Positions 1-4,651 of a DNA stretch of 5,529 nt are shown here, piece after piece. Both the position numbers and the translations under genes were made by a program. Position 1 is the stretch's first letter. Every line of letters starts with the position of its first letter. Source of the DNA: Flavobacteriales bacterium (GTDB lineage: Bacteria; Bacteroidota; Bacteroidia; Flavobacteriales_E; Vicingaceae); contig NVVI01000019.1 in the NCBI GenBank assembly GCA_002402165.1, positions 8,074 to 13,602 of the forward strand, written 5' to 3'. The notes under the pieces were generated by a model. That model was given only the letters and a program-made list of their open reading frames with translations, did no database searches and was not told the origin of the DNA.

Positions 1-1527
1 CCATTGGGATTTCCCTGTCATTAAGTAAAGTAGCAGTTTTAAACCAACATCGTTACCTAACTGTACATTATTAATATTTGGGCCAATTGTTAATCCATTA
101 TCTGCCGTAACTCCTCCTGACCCACCTCCACCAATTGTTGTTGCATCTCTCCAATGTACTCTATTATGATCCATTGGGTCAACAACCAAAACCATACTGA
201 GTGCATCATCATTATCAATAGTTCTTATTCTCAAATCACCATCAATGTCTAATTTAGCATCTATTACATTGTTTGGCAAAATATTAAAAGGCGTAGTCCA
301 ATTTCCAATTCCAACCATTGTAGGGTTTCCTATCAGTGTTGTTCCGATATTAGGTATCATCCTACCATTTTCAATACTATTGGTATAAAAAATTAGCGGT
401 AAATCTTCTTGTTGTCTAATATGGGCTGTACCAGTGCCAGTAATACCAATTCGTAAACCATCACTTACTGTTTCTCCTGTGCCACCACGATTAGTTATTT
501 GCATATATACATCTTTATTTCTTGTTCTACTCATGTGCATTAATGAGGCGGGGAGTACATAAGCAGTATTGTCTCTACCAAAAGTTGCTCCTAAACCAAA
601 TTCCCCTGTTCCTGTAAATCGAGCAATGTGCCTTCCATCTAAATCATTTGCCACATCTAAATCTACAGTATTAATATTAGCATTAGGAGGACTTGCTGTT
701 CTTGCAAATCGAAAAACCATATCATCCGCAAAGGTACTCACTACGTCATCATTACTCCAAAGTATAACAGTTTCAGTGATATTTCCAACTGTACTTACTT
801 GTCTTAACCCAAAATAAGATAAATCTGAATCATCTGTTAATGTTATTCCAGTTCTCATCCATGGTAAATAACCTAATTGTATATTACTGTTAACTGCCCC
901 ATTAAGATGGAGAAGCGAAAAAGGACCCACACCATCCCAAACTCCATTAGGGTGAGTTGGACTAGTATTATTAGGGCCTATTCCAACATAACCTGTAGTA
1001 TTAATATTTGTAAAACCATTAATTGTAGAAACCCTATTAGGATTAATATACATACGCTCAGCATTTCGAGTGTAAAAACGCATAGCCTCATTTTCTCTTT
1101 GTCTTAATGTAGCTTCATTTGCATTATTTATGCCTATATGAAAACCACTTGAAAGTATAGGCGTAGTACCACCAATCGTTGTATTACTGGTAAATTGTAT
1201 ATGGTTAAACCCATTATCTTGATGCAAGTGTAACCTTGCACTTGGAGTAAAACCTACTGCTAAATTGTTGCCTATGGCTATTTTACCATCATTGATTCCT
1301 GTTGCACCATTATTAATTACCATACGAACTGTGCCGTTGGTGATGATGTTGATGGGGAAGTTGGCACCCGCAACTGTTCCCATAATATTGTTGGTAGCAT
1401 TTACTGAATTAATCCCTCCACCTGGAAAGACTGTATTACCCCCTAGACGCCAATTTTGTGCAAAAGAAGTAATGGTTAATGTGAAGAAGATGAAAACTCC
1501 AACAATTTTCAAATTAAGTTTTTTCAT
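1..1527 (-). CDS. Secreted repetitive fibre-like surface protein, 3' end outside window, possible frameshift near its end
   Basis: An ATG at 1527 opens a frame with no stop for 509 codons, to the window edge. Residues 1-23 are a clear Sec signal peptide (basic MKK, hydrophobic core, cleavage likely SFA|Q). The rest is Gly/Asn/Thr-rich and built from short beta-type modules: LHLHQDNG at about 99-106, GYVGIG at 179-184, LDIDGDLRIRT at 436-446 and HWRDATT at 468-474. Residues 126-159 and 355-390 are related copies (IGI...RQ.E.....FYT...RM). These modules are typical of long Bacteroidota surface or tail-fibre-like proteins of unknown function, so an extracellular structural or adhesive role is inferred only. 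The start lies 3 bp after the stop of the upstream T9SS gene, so the two are probably co-transcribed. Near the left edge the frame seems to slip: after residue 497 the expected TATLLNDREIPM motif is read only in the -1 frame. The C-terminus, and any sorting domain, is not visible. Confidence 0.85.
   Translation of the reverse strand, partial: MKKLNLKIVGVFIFFTLTITSFAQNWRLGGNTVFPGGGINSVNATNNIMGTVAGANFPINIITNGTVRMVINNGATGINDGKIAIGNNLAVGFTPSARLHLHQDNGFNHIQFTSNTTIGGTTPILSSGFHIGINNANEATLRQRENEAMRFYTRNAERMYINPNRVSTINGFTNINTTGYVGIGPNNTSPTHPNGVWDGVGPFSLLHLNGAVNSNIQLGYLPWMRTGITLTDDSDLSYFGLRQVSTVGNITETVILWSNDDVVSTFADDMVFRFARTASPPNANINTVDLDVANDLDGRHIARFTGTGEFGLGATFGRDNTAYVLPASLMHMSRTRNKDVYMQITNRGGTGETVSDGLRIGITGTGTAHIRQQEDLPLIFYTNSIENGRMIPNIGTTLIGNPTMVGIGNWTTPFNILPNNVIDAKLDIDGDLRIRTIDNDDALSMVLVVDPMDHNRVHWRDATTIGGGGSGGVTADNGLTIGPNINNVQLGNDVGLKLLLYLMTGKSQW
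37..43 (-). other. Candidate -1 frameshift site (slippery heptamer T TTA AAA) or single-base loss
   Basis: Read on the minus strand in the frame set by the ATG at 1527, codons 495-497 are GGT TTA AAA. They form a perfect X XXY YYZ heptamer, T TTA AAA. Slipping back one base makes the following codons read TATLLNDREIPM. From memory, a (L/A)L.NREIPM-type motif often follows VQLG.DVG in related Bacteroidota fibre-like proteins. Frame 0 instead gives the uncharacteristic LLLYLMTGKSQW. One base missing from the A or T run would look the same, so this is either recoding, a disabled gene or a sequence error. No strong downstream stem is visible in the 36 bases left; GGG/CCC around AAAT is only 3 bp. 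Confidence 0.45.
358..465 (-). repeat. Second copy of an internal protein module in the fibre-like gene
   Basis: Residues 355-390 (SDGLRIGI...RQQED....FYT...RM) align with residues 126-159 of the same protein. They align without gaps for 32 residues at a constant offset of 229, with 13 identities including IGI, RQ, E and FYT, and then RM after a two-residue insertion. This is an old protein-level duplication, not a recent DNA repeat. Confidence 0.6.
1051..1152 (-). repeat. First copy of an internal protein module in the fibre-like gene
   Basis: Residues 126-159 (SSGFHIGI...RQREN....FYT...ERM) pair with residues 355-390. The end of this copy (AMRF.T...RM.IN, residues 148-162) also matches the last residues of the separate 152-residue protein encoded at 2553-3011, so the same module occurs in both genes. 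Confidence 0.6.
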
Positions 1528-1530
1528 AAT

Positions 1531-2466
1531 TTAAGGTTTTAAAAGTTTGTAAGTATATATTTTATTTTCTGATTCAATTTTTATTAAAATTAGGTTAGTA
1601 TCATATTTGCTAATGTCTATTCGTGTATTTTTATTTTCTATATTATTCAAGCTAAATAGTTCTTGACCGATTGTATTATACAACTTAAGGTTAAAGAGAC
1701 TACGGTTATCTCCAATATTAATATTGAAGTATTCATTAGTTGGGTTTGGAGATATTTTGATATTGTTAAAATTATTCTCTTTAATAGATGAAGGAGAACA
1801 TCGTTTCACTTCTATTGAATCTATATAATAACAACTACCGTTTGAATTATTAGATACTCTTATTGTATCGGTGTTAGAATCATCATTAAAATTGCCTATA
1901 ATTAAATATTCTTCTCCACCAACCGCTGTAAACATGCCTGTTATTTTTACCCATGAAATAGAATCGGTAATGAATGTATTATTTTCCACTTGAGGAGTAA
2001 AAGGGAGTGCTGTTGAAATAGGGTTATTTATTAACGTATTTGAGAAATATAATCCGATTTGTTTGATGGCAAAACCAGAAACTTCTTCCAAAGAAACGTA
2101 ATATGAAACACAATAGTCAATTCCAGATTGCATAACAGAGTCAAGTTGAACTTGCATATATTCTCTTGAATTGGGTAGTTGATATACACAGACACCAGTA
2201 TAAGCATTACCATGAAAAGCGGATTGATTACCAAAAAAATTATTAGGAACACCCGCATTGTTTGGTAGAGTATGACAAGAATTAAAATAATCGGGAGAAC
2301 CAGATGTTGGTGAATTCCAATTAACTGAATTAAATAATTCTCCAGTACTTGATGGACATTGCACCGTATCTTCAAAACTTGGATTAGGCACTAAGTTTTG
2401 TGTAAAAGCAGTATTAAATAGCAGCAAGCAAATAGCAAATAATGATATTTTGGCAAATAGTTTCAA
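1531..2466 (-). CDS. T9SS-sorted secreted protein with N-terminal beta-sandwich-like domain (TTG start)
   Basis: A 311-residue protein. Residues 1-22 are a signal peptide, with cleavage probably near FTQ. Residues 24-223 begin NLVPNPSFE and contain PDYFN, YVSLEE, IGLYFS, EYLIIGNF and YYIDSIEV. This pattern is typical of Bacteroidota domains resembling galactose-binding or carbohydrate-binding beta-sandwiches. Cysteines at 37, 64, 93, 119, 212 and 223 could form disulfides outside the cell. Residues 236-311 are a T9SS type A sorting domain: ISPNPTNEYFNI, LKLYNTIGQEL, a Tyr-rich strand and a terminal KLLKP, predicting export through the Por/Spr translocon and cell-surface attachment. No ATG or GTG can start the signal peptide. 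The start is TTG at 2466 (or the CTG just before it), and an in-frame TAA lies four codons upstream of that CTG-TTG pair. It follows a promoter-like leader and ends 3 bp before the fibre-like gene. Ligand and biological role are unknown. Confidence 0.88.
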   Translation of the reverse strand: MKLFAKISLFAICLLLFNTAFTQNLVPNPSFEDTVQCPSSTGELFNSVNWNSPTSGSPDYFNSCHTLPNNAGVPNNFFGNQSAFHGNAYTGVCVYQLPNSREYMQVQLDSVMQSGIDYCVSYYVSLEEVSGFAIKQIGLYFSNTLINNPISTALPFTPQVENNTFITDSISWVKITGMFTAVGGEEYLIIGNFNDDSNTDTIRVSNNSNGSCYYIDSIEVKRCSPSSIKENNFNNIKISPNPTNEYFNINIGDNRSLFNLKLYNTIGQELFSLNNIENKNTRIDISKYDTNLILIKIESENKIYTYKLLKP

Positions 2467-2519
2467 CAGCTTGGTTTAAAAGAGTGAACTAAAATAAGCA
2501 AAATGACAATAGGAAGCAA
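2443..2519 (-). repeat. 77-bp direct repeat, copy 1 (leader plus first 8 codons of the 311-aa gene)
   Basis: Matches 4451-4527 at 75 of 77 positions in the same orientation. The differences are at 2485 (T versus A at 4493) and 2507 (C versus A at 4515). The block covers the upstream leader, the TTG start and the codons for KLFAKIS. Similarity stops abruptly on both sides. Confidence 0.95.
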
Positions 2520-2520
2520 A
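2489..2520 (-). promoter_or_regulatory. Candidate Bacteroidota-type promoter for the 311-aa gene
   Basis: On the minus strand TTTG (2520-2517) is followed after 20 bp by TATTTTAG (2496-2489). This fits the Bacteroidota -33 TTTG / -7 TAnnTTTG pattern with one mismatch in the -7 box. It would start transcription about 20 nt before the TTG codon. The whole element lies in the duplicated leader, which supports function but does not prove it. Confidence 0.35.
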
Positions 2521-2529
2521 AGAAAACCG

Positions 2530-2592
2530 CACCAACCCACACAGCCAAATACTCATAAACCATTTATTAGCATACGCTGTATGCCGTTGGTG
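2530..2592. repeat. Nested inverted repeats spanning the 3' end of the 152-aa gene
   Basis: Outer arms CACCAAC (2530-2536) and GTTGGTG (2586-2592) pair perfectly. Inside them, ACAGC (2541-2545) pairs with GCTGT (2576-2580). A separate tight hairpin, GCATAC (2570-2575) / GTATGC (2579-2584), has a 3-base loop and lies in coding sequence. On the transcribed strand a T-rich run (GGTTTTCTTTT) follows the outer arm, so a weak terminator or attenuator is possible. The long loop makes this uncertain. Confidence 0.3.
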
Positions 2593-3011
2593 TTAAACCG
2601 CATTGCCCCATTCTGAACGGTGCTTATCAAGGCATCATCGCTATTTGCTGGTGTGGTTATAGAAAACCTCTCAGTACCATTCCCAGTTCCTGTAAACATC
2701 CGCCAAGCATTTACATTGGTAGATGGACCTGTAGTACGGAATACCTCCCCTGGTAAAAAGGTATTAAGAGCAAATGGACTTACAGCGGTTAAAAAATTAG
2801 CATTAATATGGAATGCAGATGCAGGGGCACTAGTAAAACCGCTAAAATCACCTATCCCAACTCTTCTAATGGTATTATTGGCGTTGGGGTTATTCGTTTC
2901 TCCCCATCTATTTCCAATTCCACCTCCTCCAGAATTAAATTGAGCACAAACCGAAGTTGTACATATTAAAATAATTGCTATGATTAGGATTTTTGTTCGA
3001 TTATGTTTCAT
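2553..3011 (-). CDS. Short secreted protein, probably the truncated N-terminus of a larger fibre-like surface protein
   Basis: A 152-residue protein starting at ATG 3011. Residues 1-23 are a signal peptide with a strong Ile/Leu core and likely cleavage VCA|Q. A Gly-rich stretch follows (28-33), then VGIG (51-54), a FRTTGPSTNVNAWRMFTG segment (91-108) and AMRFNTNGIQRMLING (136-151). In relatives as I remember them, these modules open much longer proteins; here the frame stops one codon after ING. The neighbouring gene at 1-1527 carries the matching AMRF.T...RM.IN module at residues 148-162 and continues for hundreds of residues, which supports truncation. There is no T9SS sorting domain, so if expressed it would be periplasmic or released. 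It lies 11 bp after the propeller gene, in the same transcription unit. No function can be assigned. It could be a genuine short paralogue, but a remnant is more likely. Confidence 0.7.
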   Translation of the reverse strand: MKHNRTKILIIAIILICTTSVCAQFNSGGGGIGNRWGETNNPNANNTIRRVGIGDFSGFTSAPASAFHINANFLTAVSPFALNTFLPGEVFRTTGPSTNVNAWRMFTGTGNGTERFSITTPANSDDALISTVQNGAMRFNTNGIQRMLINGL

Positions 3012-3022
3012 GGTTTTTAGAT

Positions 3023-4474
3023 TTAGTTGATAATTAGTTTTTGAGTATATCTTTTGTTTTGGATTGTTAATTGTAATATGTAAACTCCTGATTTTAAGTT
3101 ATCTCTGTTAAGGGTGAATTGATTTGAATTTTGGTTAAAATCCATATTCAATTTCTTACCCAATAAGTTATACAGAGCAATATCAATATTATGAGATTGA
3201 TTCGTTTCGCTGTCTATATTAATAGTAGTAGCTACTGTAAAAGGGTTCGGGTAAACAGAGATAAGGTAGTTTTCATCACTTATTTCATTAATGTTGGTGT
3301 AAAAACAACCCGAAGTACTGTCTTGATTATAATAAGACGAAACAAAATTAGGGAAAGAGGTCAAACATTGTCTTCCATTTAGTGAAAATCCTTTTTCAAC
3401 AAAGTTGGATGCCAAACCAGCACTGTTTGGATTATTGATTACGGGAATGGTATCCCATGCTTGAACAGCCACCAGTAATTTATTATCTGGTGTAACTTGA
3501 AAATCAGTTTGATTGTCATAGTCATCTGAGTAAATTAAAAATTTAGTTGCTAAAATGGTTGCTTGATTATTGGAGCTAATGTCTAATTGATAAGTAAAAG
3601 AGTCATAATCTCCAGTATTGTAATACAATTTAGAGTCATCAGGGGAAAAACCAAAATGGGTGCCAATTGCAGTATCAGGTATAAGTATCCTGTTAGACAA
3701 AAGCCCTGTATTGTTGTCGAAATCATATAATCCGATAGTATCAAAAATTCCCGTATTCCAATGGTCCCAAAAATTACCTGCTGCCATTTTTTTTCCATTG
3801 TGTGAAAATTTTATACCATTACCATCTCCATTTATTGATGGAGGGAGGTTTCCAATATCATTAATTATCACATTATTAGTATCTACACCATTTTGAGTTA
3901 ATAAGTAACTTCTAAATTTATTAGAATTATTTTCATGTCCCATAATCCACACATCAGTACAGTTGGCATGCATAGTCGCACCCAATTGCTCGGTACTTGG
4001 CTGAAATAACAGTTCGTTTTTAATGGTTACATCCCCAAATCCGCTTTGTAAAGTCATATCAACTATTGAATATCTTACGCCATATTGAATACCGTCAAAT
4101 CCCGCACAGGTAAAAACATAATAGATATTATCATCCATTGGTTTAGGAACAATAACGCTACTTTGTGATGGTGTACCTACCCCAAATAAATTAATTCCGT
4201 TAGGCATAATGTTATGTTGGCTGTTCCATACAGTTTGTCCATCTGTGTACATGAGCAAATTTCCAGTAGTATCACTCATAGTGGCACACCCAGTAAAGAC
4301 GCCCATTTGCCCGTTAGTATCTGCCACTGCTGTTCCACTTGTAAAGTCTATACCTGCTTTATCTCCAAAAAACCAATGGTTGGTACGGTTTATTTGAGAG
4401 TTTTGAGCAAATCCATTTACTATTATTATAAACAGCATGATTACAGTTAGTGATATTTTGGCAAATAGTTTCAA
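3023..4474 (-). CDS. T9SS-sorted secreted beta-propeller-like protein (TTG start)
   Basis: A 483-residue protein. Residues 1-23 are a signal peptide (cleavage GFA|Q). Residues 32-380 start HWFFGDKAGIDF and contain MSDTTGNLLMYTDGQTVWN, SSVIVPKP, YYVFT, YSIVDMTL, HANCTDVWIMGH, IKFSHNGKKMA, FGFSPDDSKLYY and FQVTPDNKLLVA, ending near FPNFVSSYY. The repeated (F/V)SxDxxKL-type strands match the WD40-like beta-propeller domain common in Bacteroidota secreted proteins, which usually ends in a LPNF..SYF-like sequence. Residues 404-483 are a T9SS type A sorting domain (ISVYPNPF, ALYNLLGKKL, LKSGVYILQL, KLIIN). No catalytic motif is visible, so a binding or structural role is inferred. The start is TTG at 4474, in the same duplicated leader as the 311-aa gene. 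The first ATG, at codon 13, would destroy the signal peptide. The 152-aa gene follows after 11 bp. Confidence 0.9.
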   Translation of the reverse strand: MKLFAKISLTVIMLFIIIVNGFAQNSQINRTNHWFFGDKAGIDFTSGTAVADTNGQMGVFTGCATMSDTTGNLLMYTDGQTVWNSQHNIMPNGINLFGVGTPSQSSVIVPKPMDDNIYYVFTCAGFDGIQYGVRYSIVDMTLQSGFGDVTIKNELLFQPSTEQLGATMHANCTDVWIMGHENNSNKFRSYLLTQNGVDTNNVIINDIGNLPPSINGDGNGIKFSHNGKKMAAGNFWDHWNTGIFDTIGLYDFDNNTGLLSNRILIPDTAIGTHFGFSPDDSKLYYNTGDYDSFTYQLDISSNNQATILATKFLIYSDDYDNQTDFQVTPDNKLLVAVQAWDTIPVINNPNSAGLASNFVEKGFSLNGRQCLTSFPNFVSSYYNQDSTSGCFYTNINEISDENYLISVYPNPFTVATTINIDSETNQSHNIDIALYNLLGKKLNMDFNQNSNQFTLNRDNLKSGVYILQLTIQNKRYTQKLIIN

Positions 4475-4527
4475 CAGCTTGGTTTAAAAGAGAGAACTAA
4501 AATAAGCAAAATGAAAATAGGAAGCAA
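4451..4527 (-). repeat. 77-bp direct repeat, copy 2 (leader plus first 8 codons of the 483-aa gene)
   Basis: The partner of 2443-2519, 2008 bp away in the same orientation and identical at 75 of 77 positions. It runs from upstream noncoding DNA through the TTG start to the KLFAKIS codons. Beyond that point the two signal peptides, and the mature proteins, are unrelated at the DNA level. Confidence 0.95.
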
Positions 4528-4528
4528 G
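4497..4528 (-). promoter_or_regulatory. Candidate Bacteroidota-type promoter for the 483-aa gene
   Basis: The same TATTTTAG -7-like box (4504-4497) as in the other leader copy, with CTTG (4528-4525) 20 bp upstream in place of TTTG. The weaker -33 box could make this copy less active. This is a match to a consensus only. Confidence 0.3.
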
Positions 4529-4619
4529 TCTGATTTTTGGAACGGTAGAACTATATTTTTAATCTTAATTACTTCTACTTCCATTTCGGAAAAAAACATT
4601 CCAACATCTGGTCCAGCTC

Positions 4620-4651
4620 AATAACTTTTAAAAGCGATAACATTAGTTATT
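4620..4651. terminator. Weak inverted repeat over the stop codon of the repeat-array gene
   Basis: AATAACT (4620-4626) and AGTTATT (4645-4651) are perfectly complementary across an 18-base loop, and the second arm overlaps the TAA stop at 4649-4647. The stem is short and AT-rich with no clear T-tract, so termination here is a weak suggestion. The remaining gap to 4528 holds no other clear signal apart from a short open frame discussed in the findings. Confidence 0.15.

Noticed and set aside
569..1534. Open frames on the plus strand (569-817, 877-1107, 1265-1534)
   Set aside because: They lie antisense to the continuous 509-codon minus-strand gene, have no recognisable domains, and their composition reflects the opposite strand's Asn/Thr/Gly codons.
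2530..2592. Integron attC site at the end of the 152-aa gene
   Set aside because: The arms CACCAAC and GTTGGTG resemble the RYYYAAC / GTTRRRY core only partly. There is no integrase in view and no matching site at the other intergenic gap.
2620..4450. Plus-strand frames at 2620-2943, 3191-3382, 3660-3896 and 4209-4450, and minus-strand frames at 2031-2375 and 3583-3798
   Set aside because: Each is fully inside a gene with a signal peptide and recognisable domains, in another frame or strand, and none has coherent protein features.
4575..4643. Short 22-codon frame starting at ATG 4643 after the repeat-array stop
   Set aside because: Too short, no conserved features, and it overlaps the other short frame read from 4599. 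There is no evidence of coding.
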